A stretch of 60,068 nucleotides of DNA from CBETVX01 sp965539935 (GTDB taxonomy: Bacteria > Bacillota > Clostridia > Peptostreptococcales > Caminicellaceae): contig CBETVX010000013.1 of assembly GCA_965539935.1 (NCBI GenBank), positions 1 through 60,068 of the forward strand, in the 5' to 3' direction. Positions 1-8,963 of the stretch are shown here, piece by piece. Within the stretch, counting starts at the first letter, position 1. Each line of letters opens with the position of its first letter. Position numbers and translations under genes: made by a program. Below the pieces are notes generated by a model that was given only the letters and a program-made list of their open reading frames with translations, was not told where the DNA came from and did not search any database.

Positions 1-30
1 ATTATATTTATTTAATTAGGAGGGATTAAA

Positions 31-234
31 ATGACATTAGATATAAGTATGATTTTTAAAATAGCAACAGTAGGAATTTTAATTTCTATTTTAAATATGG
101 TATTGAAGCATTCTGGAAGAGAAGAGATGGCAATGCTTACTACTATAACAGGACTAATAATAGTTTTACTAATGATAATAAATTTAGTAAACGATTTATT
201 TACCAGTGTAAGGACTATGTTTGAATTATACTAA
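31..234 (+). CDS. spoIIIAC: Stage III sporulation protein AC
   Basis: Small integral membrane protein (67 aa) of the SpoIIIA complex, which sits in the mother-cell membrane around the forespore and with SpoIIQ forms a channel needed for late sigma-G activity. Two hydrophobic helices are visible, about residues 5-25 and 34-55, which is the usual length and topology of the family. ATG start with a strong AGGAGGG at 18-24. It is the first complete gene in the window, followed after 16 nt by spoIIIAD; spoIIIAA and AB should lie just upstream, outside the window. In relatives the operon is sigma-E dependent; its promoter is not in view. Confidence 0.95.
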   Translation: MTLDISMIFKIATVGILISILNMVLKHSGREEMAMLTTITGLIIVLLMIINLVNDLFTSVRTMFELY

Positions 235-250
235 TTAAAGGTGTGATAGT

Positions 251-637
251 ATGGAAATATTTAAAATCGTAGGTATAGGAGTCACATCTGCCATTCTTGC
301 CCTTATAGTGAAACAGAATAAACCTGAGTTTTCAATACATATTAGTATAGCTGCGGGTATAATAATTTTTTTACTAGTTATTGGGAAACTTGCCTCTATT
401 TTAGAGGTAATGAAACAAGTTACAGAAAAAATGGACTTAGATTTAATTTATGTAAAATCAATATTTAAAATAATTGGCATCGCTTATGTTACAGAATTTG
501 GAGCACAAGTTTGTAGAGATTCTGGAGAAAACTCTGTTGCCTCTAAGATTGAATTTGGAGGCAAAGTACTAATAATGGTTCTTGCTTTACCAATACTGAT
601 GTCAATTTTTAATTTGATTATTAAACTTATGTCATAG
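251..637 (+). CDS. spoIIIAD: Stage III sporulation protein AD
   Basis: 128-aa membrane protein of the SpoIIIA forespore channel, with about four hydrophobic segments and the SpoIIIAC/AD-family opening (FKIVGIGVTSAILALIVKQ). It is homologous to SpoIIIAC and follows it directly, as in other spore formers. The ATG start has only a modest GGTGTG upstream, so translation may be coupled to spoIIIAC. The stop lies 11 nt before spoIIIAE. Identity rests on family sequence and perfect operon order. Confidence 0.95.
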   Translation: MEIFKIVGIGVTSAILALIVKQNKPEFSIHISIAAGIIIFLLVIGKLASILEVMKQVTEKMDLDLIYVKSIFKIIGIAYVTEFGAQVCRDSGENSVASKIEFGGKVLIMVLALPILMSIFNLIIKLMS

Positions 638-648
638 GATGTGAGGCC

Positions 649-1839
649 ATGAAAAAGGGCTTAATTATTTTAATAGTAATTATAATATTTTGTATATCTA
701 TTATTACAGTAGATTCATTAGAAGACAGCTCACAAAATAATGTAATAACAGATAGATTAATTCTTGAACAGTTAGATTCTTTAGATATAAATGATATGGA
801 AGAATTAGTTAGTAGTATGAATAATAGTAAATATGTGCAAATAAAAGATCTGAATATTAAAGACATGATAATAAAGACAATAAAAGGACAGACAGATTAT
901 ACAGTAGGTGGAATATTTAATAGAATCAGCACACTTCTTTTTGAAGAAATATTTATTAATTCTAAATTATTAGCACAATTAATTTTCATATCTATATTAT
1001 GTGCCTTATTAAGCAATCTAACTAAATCTCTAGGTGAAAGTACTGCCAGTAATGCTGCCTTTTATGGGTGCTATTTAGTAATGATAGGAATATCGATTAA
1101 AAGTTTTATAATAGCTATGGAAGTTGGACAAGTGGCAATAGATAATATGGTTAGTTTTATGCAAGCCTTAATACCTGTTTTATTATCATTACTGATTGCA
1201 GTAGGAAATGTTACAGCTTCAGCAATTTTCAAACCAGTAATTGTGGCTTCTATAGGAATATCCAGTACAATTATTAAAGATATAATAATACCATTAATTT
1301 TTTTAACAACAATTTTAGCCATAGTAAACAATTTTACATCTAAAATTCAAATATCTAAATTATCTTCCTTGTTAAAACAGATTTGTATTTCACTCATGGG
1401 ATTATTACTCACAATATTTCTTGGGGTTATATCTATACAGGGAGTTATAGCTTCAAGTACAGACGGTGTAACTATGAGGACTGCTAAATTTGCTGTGGAC
1501 AACTTCATACCAATAGTTGGAGGTTTTGTTTCAGAGGCTATAGATGCGGTCTTGGGATGTTCTTTACTGCTAAAGAATGCTATTGGTGTTGTTGGACTAA
1601 TAGTACTTATGCTCATTATAAGTTTTCCTATACTAAAAATACTTTCACTTATACTAATCTATAAAGTTGCTGCTGCACTTATTGAACCAATTACAGATAC
1701 TAAAATAGTCGACTGTTTAAATGATATGAGTAGTTCTTTAACAATATTATTTGGAACAGTTCTAACAGTAGCAATTATGTTTTTTATTGCAGTTACTGCA
1801 GTAGTTGGTGCTGGAAATATCACTGCAATGATAAGGTAG
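649..1839 (+). CDS. spoIIIAE: Stage III sporulation protein AE
   Basis: 396-aa polytopic membrane protein, the largest membrane subunit of the SpoIIIA channel. A signal-like helix at residues 4-22 precedes a polar stretch of about 80 residues, then six to eight hydrophobic segments run from about residue 105 to the end. Length and architecture match the family. Start ATG at 649, 11 nt after spoIIIAD. The stop at 1837-1839 abuts the GTG of spoIIIAF, which indicates translational coupling. Confidence 0.94.
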   Translation: MKKGLIILIVIIIFCISIITVDSLEDSSQNNVITDRLILEQLDSLDINDMEELVSSMNNSKYVQIKDLNIKDMIIKTIKGQTDYTVGGIFNRISTLLFEEIFINSKLLAQLIFISILCALLSNLTKSLGESTASNAAFYGCYLVMIGISIKSFIIAMEVGQVAIDNMVSFMQALIPVLLSLLIAVGNVTASAIFKPVIVASIGISSTIIKDIIIPLIFLTTILAIVNNFTSKIQISKLSSLLKQICISLMGLLLTIFLGVISIQGVIASSTDGVTMRTAKFAVDNFIPIVGGFVSEAIDAVLGCSLLLKNAIGVVGLIVLMLIISFPILKILSLILIYKVAAALIEPITDTKIVDCLNDMSSSLTILFGTVLTVAIMFFIAVTAVVGAGNITAMIR

Positions 1840-2454
1840 GTGATTAAGGAGATGGAATTTTTAAAAAACTGGATTAAAAATCTTGTAACAGTAATAATTT
1901 TTATTAGTTTTATAGAAATGATAACTCCCAATAATAATTTGAAAAAATTTGTTAATTTGATTTTAGGGTTTGTAATAATGATAACAATATTGAATCCAAT
2001 AATAAGTTTGTTAAATGGCAAAGCAAATATTGAGGAGGAATTTTATAAAATAGCAAATACATTAAATAAAGAAGAATATACATTTGTATCAAATAATATT
2101 GAGTTCACTCAAGAAGAGCAATTGATGAGTTTATACAAAGAAAAAATCAAAAAAGATGTAATTTCTAGAATTGAAAATAAATACAATGTAAATGTACTGG
2201 AAGTTGATATTAAATTAGATAATGAAAAAGAGGTAGGTAATATTGAAGAAATTAAAGTTACTATTTTAGAAAATTATAAAAGTCCTAAAGGACAAGAGGC
2301 AATTCCAATAATTAAAATTGATATTGGAGATGAACAAATTAACAAAGGAAGTAAGATAGAAGAAGATAAGCTAGATGAAAATCTAAAAGTTGCCATTAAA
2401 GAAGATATATCAAGTATTTATAGTCTGAATACATCAAATATTATAGTGGAATAA
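1840..2454 (+). CDS. spoIIIAF: Stage III sporulation protein AF
   Basis: 204-aa bitopic protein with two N-terminal hydrophobic helices (about residues 10-28 and 35-55) and a soluble charged C-terminal domain, the SpoIIIAF plan. The GTG at 1840 touches the spoIIIAE stop. An internal ATG at 1852 has AAGGAG only 2 nt upstream, too close to be the preferred site, so GTG is kept as start; the alternative would shorten the protein by four residues. It is the fourth gene of the visible spoIIIA operon. Confidence 0.92.
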   Translation: MIKEMEFLKNWIKNLVTVIIFISFIEMITPNNNLKKFVNLILGFVIMITILNPIISLLNGKANIEEEFYKIANTLNKEEYTFVSNNIEFTQEEQLMSLYKEKIKKDVISRIENKYNVNVLEVDIKLDNEKEVGNIEEIKVTILENYKSPKGQEAIPIIKIDIGDEQINKGSKIEEDKLDENLKVAIKEDISSIYSLNTSNIIVE

Positions 2455-2484
2455 AGAAAGATTATTAGATGAGGAGGGATTAGT

Positions 2485-3078
2485 ATGAGTTTTTTTAATA
2501 AGTTTAAGGAAAATATTGAAAATATGGATTTGAAAAAAGTAATTTTAAACTTAGTAGCCATAATAATTTTTTGTAGTATATTGCTCATAAGTTGGAGCTC
2601 CTTTTTCCCAGAAGAAGAAAAAACTATTAATGATAACAGAGAATTAGTTACTACATTTGCAAATAAAAATGAGGATATTATGGATTATAAAGATAGCCTT
2701 GATATACAGCTAGAAAAAATATTGGAACAAATTGATGGAGTTGGGCAAGTAGATGTAATGATAACCTATGAAACTAGTGCAGAGGTTGTGCCTGCTATGA
2801 ATGTAACGAAATCAACACAAACCACTGAAGAATCAGATAGACAGGGGGGAACTAGGATAATAAGTCAAGAAAATACTTCAGAAAATATAGTAACAGTAAG
2901 TAGTAGTGACTATAAGAATTCACCAATTGTAATAAAAGAAATAAAACCAGTTGTTAGAGGAGTTATTGTAGTTGCAGAAGGAGCCTCTGATCCAGTGATA
3001 AAAAATAATCTCATAGATGCTGTAACTACTGTATTTCAAGTGAAAAGTAATAAAGTAAAGGTATATGAGAAAAAATAG
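2485..3078 (+). CDS. spoIIIAG: Stage III sporulation protein AG
   Basis: 197-aa protein with one N-terminal transmembrane helix (about residues 18-42, ending in SWSSFFP) and an extracytoplasmic domain toward the forespore. Known family members form a large oligomeric ring through a domain related to type III secretion ring proteins. Clear GAGGAGGG precedes the ATG at 2485. The stop lies 13 nt before the proposed spoIIIAH start. Confidence 0.94.
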   Translation: MSFFNKFKENIENMDLKKVILNLVAIIIFCSILLISWSSFFPEEEKTINDNRELVTTFANKNEDIMDYKDSLDIQLEKILEQIDGVGQVDVMITYETSAEVVPAMNVTKSTQTTEESDRQGGTRIISQENTSENIVTVSSSDYKNSPIVIKEIKPVVRGVIVVAEGASDPVIKNNLIDAVTTVFQVKSNKVKVYEKK

Positions 3079-3091
3079 AGGGGGAAGGAAA

Positions 3092-3787
3092 ATGTTGGAT
3101 AAATTTAACTTTAACAGAAGAAAGTTAGTTGTTTTATCTTTAGTATTTGTATTAATTTCCATAAGCTATTTAAACTATATGATTAATGAAAGATCACTAA
3201 TTAAAAATTCTTCAGGGCTTGAAGAATATGAAGAAAATCAATTAGAAGCTTTGGAAACAATAAATGACACTGAAGAAGTAGTTATCCATGAAAATATTAA
3301 TGATGAGGAAATGACTTCATCAATAACACTTATAGAAGATGAAACAGAAGTTGTTGATAGCATGGCAAACGATATAGAAAATATTGTATCTGTTTCTAAT
3401 GACAATATTGAAGAAACCCTATTAAATGGAGAATCCAATGTATCAAAATACTTTTTACAGGCAAAAATAGAAATGGAGGTAGAAAGGGAACAAACTATTG
3501 AAAGATTCGATGAAATAATTAATAATAACTTGATTGACGAAAAGTCAAGAAAAAATGCAGTTGATAAAAAAATGAGTTTAATAGATATAATGAATAAAGA
3601 AAAGATTATAGAAAGTTTAATAAAAGGTAAAGGGTTTGAAGATGCAGTAGTATTTATAACTGATAAAAGCGTATATGTTACTGTAAAAGCAGATCAAATG
3701 AGTAATGCAGATATTGCAAAGATTTTAGATATCGTTACTAGAGAAACAGATATTTCTATAGACAATGTTAAAATCCAAAATAAATAA
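3092..3787 (+). CDS. spoIIIAH: Stage III sporulation protein AH
   Basis: About 231 aa: an N-terminal membrane helix (LVVLSLVFVLISISYLNYM), a long acidic linker rich in Glu and Asp, and a C-terminal ring-building-motif domain (about residues 125-231). In known systems this domain docks with SpoIIQ from the forespore to zip the channel together. I choose ATG 3092 because it has AGAGGGGGAAGG immediately upstream; an in-frame ATG at 3065 overlaps the end of spoIIIAG and has no ribosome site. Last gene of the spoIIIA operon. Confidence 0.93.
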   Translation: MLDKFNFNRRKLVVLSLVFVLISISYLNYMINERSLIKNSSGLEEYEENQLEALETINDTEEVVIHENINDEEMTSSITLIEDETEVVDSMANDIENIVSVSNDNIEETLLNGESNVSKYFLQAKIEMEVEREQTIERFDEIINNNLIDEKSRKNAVDKKMSLIDIMNKEKIIESLIKGKGFEDAVVFITDKSVYVTVKADQMSNADIAKILDIVTRETDISIDNVKIQNK

Positions 3788-3796
3788 TCTATCTAA

Positions 3797-3825
3797 TTGT
3801 AAAGAATATTACATTTTGATATAAT
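3797..3825 (+). promoter_or_regulatory. Vegetative-type promoter for asp23-nusB-folD genes
   Basis: TTGTAA at 3797-3802 and TATAAT at 3820-3825 are separated by exactly 17 nt, and a TG at 3817-3818 makes an extended -10. It lies between the end of spoIIIAH and asp23, where housekeeping transcription must begin independently of sporulation. Read from the sequence; not experimentally known. Confidence 0.7.
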
Positions 3826-3859
3826 TATCACTATAATAAAGGAAAATGGAGGTAATTTT

Positions 3860-4267
3860 ATGACTGATAAGTCACTTATAGATAATTTAAATAATTTAGA
3901 ATATGGACAAGTAAAGATTTCTGATGAGGTTGTAGGAATAATAGCTGGATTAGCTGCTGCAGAAGTAGAGGGTATTACAAGTATGGCAGGAGGATTAGCA
4001 GGAAATATATCTGAGATGCTTGGACGTAAGAACCTTTCTAAAGGTGTTAAGGTGGAAGTGGGAGAAGAAGAAGTAGCTGTAGATTTATATGTAGTAGTTA
4101 ATTATGGCGTTAAAATACCTGACGTAGCATGGAAAGTTCAGGAAAGTGTAAAAAATGCAGTTGAGAATATGACTGGATTAAGGGTGGTAGAAGTAAATAT
4201 TCATGTTCAAGGTGTAAACATACCTAGCAAAAATGAGAAAGATGAGAAAGAAGAAGTAGAAGAATAA
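3860..4267 (+). CDS. Asp23/Gls24 family envelope stress protein (YqhY-like)
   Basis: 135-aa Asp23/Gls24 (DUF322) protein; the core (QVKISDEVVGIIAGLAAAEVEGI and a later VDLYVVVNYG strand) spans residues 17-115 and the tail is highly acidic. Position directly before nusB matches Bacillus subtilis yqhY, whose product has been linked to control of fatty-acid synthesis, although the accBC genes usually found there are absent here. ATG has GGAGG upstream. It is followed by a strong terminator, so part of the transcription probably ends before nusB. Confidence 0.9.
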   Translation: MTDKSLIDNLNNLEYGQVKISDEVVGIIAGLAAAEVEGITSMAGGLAGNISEMLGRKNLSKGVKVEVGEEEVAVDLYVVVNYGVKIPDVAWKVQESVKNAVENMTGLRVVEVNIHVQGVNIPSKNEKDEKEEVEE

Positions 4268-4288
4268 AGATCAACGCTTAAAAAATCT

Positions 4289-4328
4289 AAACTAACTCTC
4301 ACCGGTGAGAGTTAGTTTGTATTTTTTG
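4289..4328 (+). terminator. Intrinsic terminator after asp23
   Basis: A 30-nt perfect inverted repeat (15-bp arms at 4289-4303 and 4304-4318, ACCGGT at the apex) is followed by a T-rich tract. It can shut off the asp23 transcript before nusB. Confidence 0.85.
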
Positions 4329-4402
4329 ATAATACTGTGTATCATATATAAATATATTGGTGTAAAATATATACAAACATGAAATGCAATAGGAGGATAA
4401 AA

Positions 4403-4798
4403 ATGGCTAGAAGAATTGCAAGAGAAACAATTATGCAGATATTTTATCAAATGGATATGAAAGGTATATTTGAAAAGGAAATTGCAGAAGAACTAATTCA
4501 GGGTATTGGAGATAAAGAGTATGTATACGATATGATGGAACATTTTATTAATAATAAGAATAATATTGATGATATTATCAATAAAAATTTGAAAAAATGG
4601 ACTATTGATAGAATAGGAAAAATTGACTTAGCTATCTTAAGACTAGCTATTACTGAAATGTTGTATAGAAAAGACATACCAGTTAAAGTTTCTATCAATG
4701 AAGCTATAGAACTTGGAAAAAAATATGGGACCGATGATTCCCATGAATTTATAAATGGTGTCCTAGGTGCTATAGCCAATAAAAGGGAGCTATTATAA
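4403..4798 (+). CDS. nusB: Transcription antitermination factor NusB
   Basis: 131-aa all-helical RNA-binding protein that, with NusE (S10), binds boxA of rRNA leaders and takes part in antitermination. The family pattern is clear: ARRIARETIMQIFYQMD at the start and the terminal block ELGKKYGTDDSHEFINGVLGA. I choose ATG 4403 with AGGAGG upstream rather than the in-frame ATG at 4379, which lacks one. The stop overlaps the start of the next gene (TAATG). Confidence 0.93.
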   Translation: MARRIARETIMQIFYQMDMKGIFEKEIAEELIQGIGDKEYVYDMMEHFINNKNNIDDIINKNLKKWTIDRIGKIDLAILRLAITEMLYRKDIPVKVSINEAIELGKKYGTDDSHEFINGVLGAIANKRELL

Positions 4799-5733
4799 TG
4801 GAAAGATATACCTTAGGTATTGATACAAGTTGTTATACTACATCCATTGCAATAGTTGATGAAGATGAAAGAATAATATTTGATAAAAGAATAGTTCTTG
4901 AAGTAAAGGAAGGAAAAAAAGGGCTTAGGCAATCGGAAGCCCTTTTTCAACATGTAAATAATTTACCCATTCTTTTTAAAGAAATGTCAACTGAAATAGA
5001 TACCTTTAAAATTAAAAAAATATGTTATAGTAATGCACCAAGATTTGTCAAGGGATCCTATATGCCTGTTTTTAAAGCGGGAAAATCCTTTGGTGATAGT
5101 ATAGGAGCTTTGTTAAATATATCAGTAAAAGAATGTAGTCATCAAGAGGGACATATCGAAGCAGCAAGATGGTCGGCTAATGCAAATCTAAATAATAGAT
5201 TCATAACAGTACATATTTCAGGTGGAACCACAGAAATATTGAGAACTGAAAGAGTTAATGGAAGATATAAGACTGAAATAATAGGTGGAACATTAGATAT
5301 AAGTGCAGGACAGCTAATAGATAGAATAGGAGTAGCGATGGGTTTAGAGTTCCCATGCGGTAAAGGCCTTGATGACCTTTCTACAACGGGGAAGTTAGGG
5401 ACTATAACAGTACCCGTTAGTGTAAAGGATACATATATAAATTTTTCAGGAGCAGAAACATATATTAAGAAAATTATAGGTTCTAAAAAAAGGGAAGATA
5501 TATCCATAGGGTTATTTGAATGTATTTATAAATCATTGTTTAAATCTATAGGGAATGCTGCTAAAAACACTAAAATTAATGATGTTTTATTGGTCGGTGG
5601 TGTTGCATCAAATCAATTTATAAGAGATAATTTATATAGAAGTCTTCAAAATGAAAATATTAATGTATATTTTGGCAAGAAGGAATACTGTACAGATAAT
5701 GCTGTTGGTACAGCCCTATTAGGAATCCAGTAA
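4798..5733 (+). CDS. Kae1/TsaD-like domain protein (TsaD paralogue)
   Basis: 311-aa protein of the ASKHA-fold Kae1/TsaD/YgjD family, formerly annotated O-sialoglycoprotein endopeptidase. The metal-binding pair H115-x3-H119 (HQEGH) and the nucleotide loop SGGTTEI (141-147) are present. TsaD proper makes the t6A modification of tRNA and is usually about 335 aa; this shorter version, locked to nusB and folD, is a second family type common in Clostridia whose own substrate is unclear. It overlaps nusB by one base, so translation is coupled. True tsaD is not in this window. Confidence 0.8.
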   Translation: MERYTLGIDTSCYTTSIAIVDEDERIIFDKRIVLEVKEGKKGLRQSEALFQHVNNLPILFKEMSTEIDTFKIKKICYSNAPRFVKGSYMPVFKAGKSFGDSIGALLNISVKECSHQEGHIEAARWSANANLNNRFITVHISGGTTEILRTERVNGRYKTEIIGGTLDISAGQLIDRIGVAMGLEFPCGKGLDDLSTTGKLGTITVPVSVKDTYINFSGAETYIKKIIGSKKREDISIGLFECIYKSLFKSIGNAAKNTKINDVLLVGGVASNQFIRDNLYRSLQNENINVYFGKKEYCTDNAVGTALLGIQ

Positions 5734-5747
5734 ATGGAGGTAATTAT

Positions 5748-6608
5748 ATGAGCTCTAAAATAATTAATGGTAGAGAAAATGCAAAAATCTATTTGGAAAA
5801 AATCAAGAAAAAGATAGATAATCTTAGAGAAAAATATGATATAACTCCAGGATTAGCAATTGTCCAAATTGGAGAAGATAAGGCTTCCCATGTATATGTA
5901 AATAGAATAGTAAAAACATGTTCTAAAGCAGGAGTTAATTCTAATATATATAATCTGCCGGCTTCAACTGATGAAAAAAAAGTTGTAGAGGTATTAAATA
6001 AACTTAACAGTGATGAAAAAACCCATGGAATAATAATTCAATTTCCCATTCCCAAAAACATAGATAGTAATGTTGTTACCACTAATATTTTACCTAGTAA
6101 AGATGTAGACTGCATAAATCCAATAAATATTGGAAAGATGTATTCTGGTCTAAAGGGATTTATTCCATGTACTCCAAAGGGTGCTCTTAAGCTTTTAAAA
6201 AGCATTGAAATCGACTTAGTTGGTAAAAATGCTGTGGTAGTTGGAAGAAGTAATATTGTAGGCAGGCCAATAGCAGAACTATTATTAAAGGAAAACCTTA
6301 CTGTTACCATTTGCCATTCAAAAACTGAAAATTTAAATGAATATATTAAAAATGCAGATGTAGTAGTATCTGCTGCTGGTAAACCTAATCTAATTACTGG
6401 TGATATGATAAAAAAGGATGCAATAGTAATTGATATAGGAACTAATGTTGTAGATGGTAAATTGGTTGGGGATGTAGAGTTTGAAAAAGCTAAGAAAATA
6501 GCTTCATATATAACACCAGTTCCTGGTGGAGTGGGCCCAATGACAAATGTAATGCTTATAGAAAATACATTGGAGGCATGTTTAATACAATGCGGATTAG
6601 AACTTTAA
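5748..6608 (+). CDS. folD: Methylenetetrahydrofolate dehydrogenase (FolD), catalytic lysine replaced
   Basis: 286 aa, full length for FolD, which normally oxidises 5,10-methylene-THF and hydrolyses methenyl-THF to 10-formyl-THF. Family marks present: HGIIIQFPIP, the Rossmann segment VVVGRSNIVGRP and PVPGGVGPMTNVM. In the active-site helix the usual Y-x3-K is Y50-x3-I54, so the lysine needed for cyclohydrolase chemistry is missing, and the usual DVDGF is DVDCI. By family knowledge this predicts dehydrogenase activity with little or no cyclohydrolase. ATG with a GGAGG upstream; overlaps or abuts xseA. Confidence 0.9.
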   Translation: MSSKIINGRENAKIYLEKIKKKIDNLREKYDITPGLAIVQIGEDKASHVYVNRIVKTCSKAGVNSNIYNLPASTDEKKVVEVLNKLNSDEKTHGIIIQFPIPKNIDSNVVTTNILPSKDVDCINPINIGKMYSGLKGFIPCTPKGALKLLKSIEIDLVGKNAVVVGRSNIVGRPIAELLLKENLTVTICHSKTENLNEYIKNADVVVSAAGKPNLITGDMIKKDAIVIDIGTNVVDGKLVGDVEFEKAKKIASYITPVPGGVGPMTNVMLIENTLEACLIQCGLEL

Positions 6609-7834
6609 GTGTAATTGAAGTAAATAATTATTTAAAAAGAATATTAATAAATGATCCTATTTTAAACAATTTGGTGATAAAGGGAGAAATATCAAATTTC
6701 AAACTTCATTCTAGTGGACATGCTTATTTCTCTATAAAGGACGAAAACAGTAAACTTAAATGTGTGATGTTTAATAGAGAGTTTAGTAGTCTAGATTTTC
6801 TACCTAAGGATGGAATGAAAGTCGTAATAAAGGGATATATTTCAGTATATGAAAGAAATGGAGACTATCAGTTATATGTAAGTGATATGAAAAAAGAAGG
6901 TTTAGGGGATTTATATGCGGCATTTGAGAAATTAAAAAAAGAATTAGAAGAAAAAGGATATTTTAATCCTGATAATAAAAAACAAATTCCCTTCTTTCCT
7001 AAGAGAATAGGAGTTGTAACATCTCCAACAGGAGCTGCAATAAGGGATATTATATCTGTAATAACAAGGAGAAACAACTATGTCGATATATTAATATATC
7101 CTTCTTTGGTTCAAGGAGAAAATGCAGCTGAAAATATTGCAAAAGGAATAATTAAACTTAATGATATTAAAGATATAGACTTAATAATAATTGGAAGAGG
7201 TGGAGGATCAATAGAGGAGCTATGGGCTTTCAATGAAAAGATAGTAGCTGACGCCATCTATAATTCAGATAAACCAATTATTTCGGCGGTTGGACATGAA
7301 ACCGACTTTACTATTGCCGACTTTGTTGCTGATTTAAGGGCTCCAACTCCATCGGCTGCTGGAGAGCTTTCTGTACCTGATTTAGAAGATGTTGGTAATT
7401 ATTTAATGCATTTGTATTCTAATCTTAAGTTCTACACTAAAAATAAAATTGATTATTTAAAAGAATATACTAATAATTATGGTGAAGAAAGACTTTCAAC
7501 ATATTTATCATATAAAATAAAAGAAAATCAACAAACATTAGATCATTTATATAACAATTTAAATAGTGTTTTAAATAATAAAATGAGCATATTTAAGGAA
7601 TCATTAGGCTTAATAGGAGAAAAATTAAATGCCCTAAGTCCTTTGGCTACATTGTCTAGAGGGTATAGCATAACTCAAAACCATAGGAACCAAAGGATAA
7701 TTACAAGTATAAATGATATTAATGTAAATGATTCTATTGATATATTGTTTTCAGATGGAAAGGCTAAATGTACTGTAGACTATATAAAGAAGGGAGAAGT
7801 AAAATTTGGAGGAAAGCAAAGATTTGAAGAATAA
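6590..7834 (+). CDS. xseA: Exodeoxyribonuclease VII large subunit
   Basis: About 414 aa. An N-terminal OB-fold DNA-binding domain (LSVIEVNNYLKRIL...GEISNF, first ~100 residues) is followed by the catalytic domain with GVVTSPTGAAIRDI, IIIGRGGGSIEELWAFN and GHETDFTIADFVADLRAPTPSAA, then a coiled-coil region that binds the small subunits. ExoVII degrades single-stranded DNA in repair. TGGAGG at 6571-6576 serves either ATG 6578 or ATG 6590; the latter gives better spacing and a family-like start. The start lies inside folD, and the stop overlaps xseB. Confidence 0.93.
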   Translation: MRIRTLSVIEVNNYLKRILINDPILNNLVIKGEISNFKLHSSGHAYFSIKDENSKLKCVMFNREFSSLDFLPKDGMKVVIKGYISVYERNGDYQLYVSDMKKEGLGDLYAAFEKLKKELEEKGYFNPDNKKQIPFFPKRIGVVTSPTGAAIRDIISVITRRNNYVDILIYPSLVQGENAAENIAKGIIKLNDIKDIDLIIIGRGGGSIEELWAFNEKIVADAIYNSDKPIISAVGHETDFTIADFVADLRAPTPSAAGELSVPDLEDVGNYLMHLYSNLKFYTKNKIDYLKEYTNNYGEERLSTYLSYKIKENQQTLDHLYNNLNSVLNNKMSIFKESLGLIGEKLNALSPLATLSRGYSITQNHRNQRIITSINDINVNDSIDILFSDGKAKCTVDYIKKGEVKFGGKQRFEE

Positions 7835-8048
7835 TAGCTTTGAATCAGATTTAAATAGGTTAAAAAAAATAGTTGAAACCCTTGAAAATGGGAATTTGAG
7901 TCTTGAGGATTCATTAAATTATTTTGAAGAAGGAATTAGAATGTATAGAAAATGTAGCACGGTACTTAATAATGCTGAGCAAAAGATTTTATTGTTATTA
8001 GATGATGAAAATAGGGAAATATCTTTTAATATGAATGGAGAGAAATAA
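7824..8048 (+). CDS. xseB: Exodeoxyribonuclease VII small subunit
   Basis: About 74 aa, the normal size. The helical-hairpin signature FESDLNRLKKIVETLENGNLSLEDSL is followed by FEEGIRMYRKC. Several copies bind the coiled coil of XseA. TTG 7824 is preferred because GGAGG lies at 7808-7812; an upstream in-frame TTG at 7806 overlaps that ribosome site. Overlaps the end of xseA by 11 nt and is followed after one base by the proposed ispA start. Confidence 0.88.
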   Translation: MKNNSFESDLNRLKKIVETLENGNLSLEDSLNYFEEGIRMYRKCSTVLNNAEQKILLLLDDENREISFNMNGEK

Positions 8049-8049
8049 T

Positions 8050-8946
8050 ATGGATTTTAAAAAGGAGCTAATAAAAAGAAAAGAGATAGTTGAAGAACAA
8101 CTTAAGAAATATTTTTTAGATAAAACTGACTTCCATAGGACATTATTGGAGGCTATGAGTTATAGTTTGGATGCTGGTGGAAAAAGACTGAGACCTATTT
8201 TAATGATAGAGGTTTATGATATGATTTCTGGAAAAGAAAGAGAAGGGGAAATTCTTCCTTTTGCAGCTGCTATGGAAATGATTCACACCTATTCTTTAAT
8301 ACATGATGATTTGCCAGCAATGGACAACGATGACTTTAGAAGAGGGAAGCCCACTAATCATAAAATATATGGTGAAGGAATAGCTATATTAGCTGGAGAT
8401 GGGCTATTAAACTCAGCCTTTGAAATAATGCTTGAAAATATAATCCATAATAAAATGAACCATGATAGAGGGATTAGGGCAATGTATGAAATAGCAAAGG
8501 CAGCAGGTATAAATGGCATGATCGGAGGACAGGTAGTAGACTTAGAATCTGAAGGTAAAAAGATTGATGAAAAAGTTCTTGAATTCATTCATAATAAAAA
8601 AACTTCAGCTTTAATAGAAGCTTCTATAAAGGCAGGGGCTATAATTGGGAATGCCAATGAAGAACAATACAAGGCACTGTGCCAATATGGAAATTGTATA
8701 GGATTAGCATTTCAAGTTGTAGATGATATTTTAGATGTAGTTGGAGATGAGAAAAAGTTAGGGAAGAAAGTAGGAAGTGATATTGAAAATAATAAGATAA
8801 CTTACCCTGTATTATATGGTATAGATAAATCTAAGGAAATAGCCAAAGAATTAATTGATAAAAGCATAAAATCACTAGATTGTTTTGGCGAAGAAGCCAA
8901 TTTCTTAAGGGAATTATCTAGATATTTGGAGAAGAGGCAAAATTAA
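8050..8946 (+). CDS. ispA: Farnesyl/geranyl diphosphate synthase
   Basis: 298-aa short-chain trans-prenyl diphosphate synthase that condenses DMAPP and IPP toward farnesyl diphosphate, the precursor of undecaprenyl phosphate and quinone-like lipids. First aspartate-rich motif DDLPAMD (86-92), second DDILD (225-229), and GGKRLRP for IPP binding near residue 45. ATG 8050 has GGAG 9 nt upstream; an in-frame ATG at 8035 lies inside xseB and is less likely. dxs, which supplies the pathway, lies 1.8 kb downstream beyond OLE RNA. Confidence 0.92.
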   Translation: MDFKKELIKRKEIVEEQLKKYFLDKTDFHRTLLEAMSYSLDAGGKRLRPILMIEVYDMISGKEREGEILPFAAAMEMIHTYSLIHDDLPAMDNDDFRRGKPTNHKIYGEGIAILAGDGLLNSAFEIMLENIIHNKMNHDRGIRAMYEIAKAAGINGMIGGQVVDLESEGKKIDEKVLEFIHNKKTSALIEASIKAGAIIGNANEEQYKALCQYGNCIGLAFQVVDDILDVVGDEKKLGKKVGSDIENNKITYPVLYGIDKSKEIAKELIDKSIKSLDCFGEEANFLRELSRYLEKRQN

Positions 8947-8963
8947 GTTGAGGAGGAAATTAG

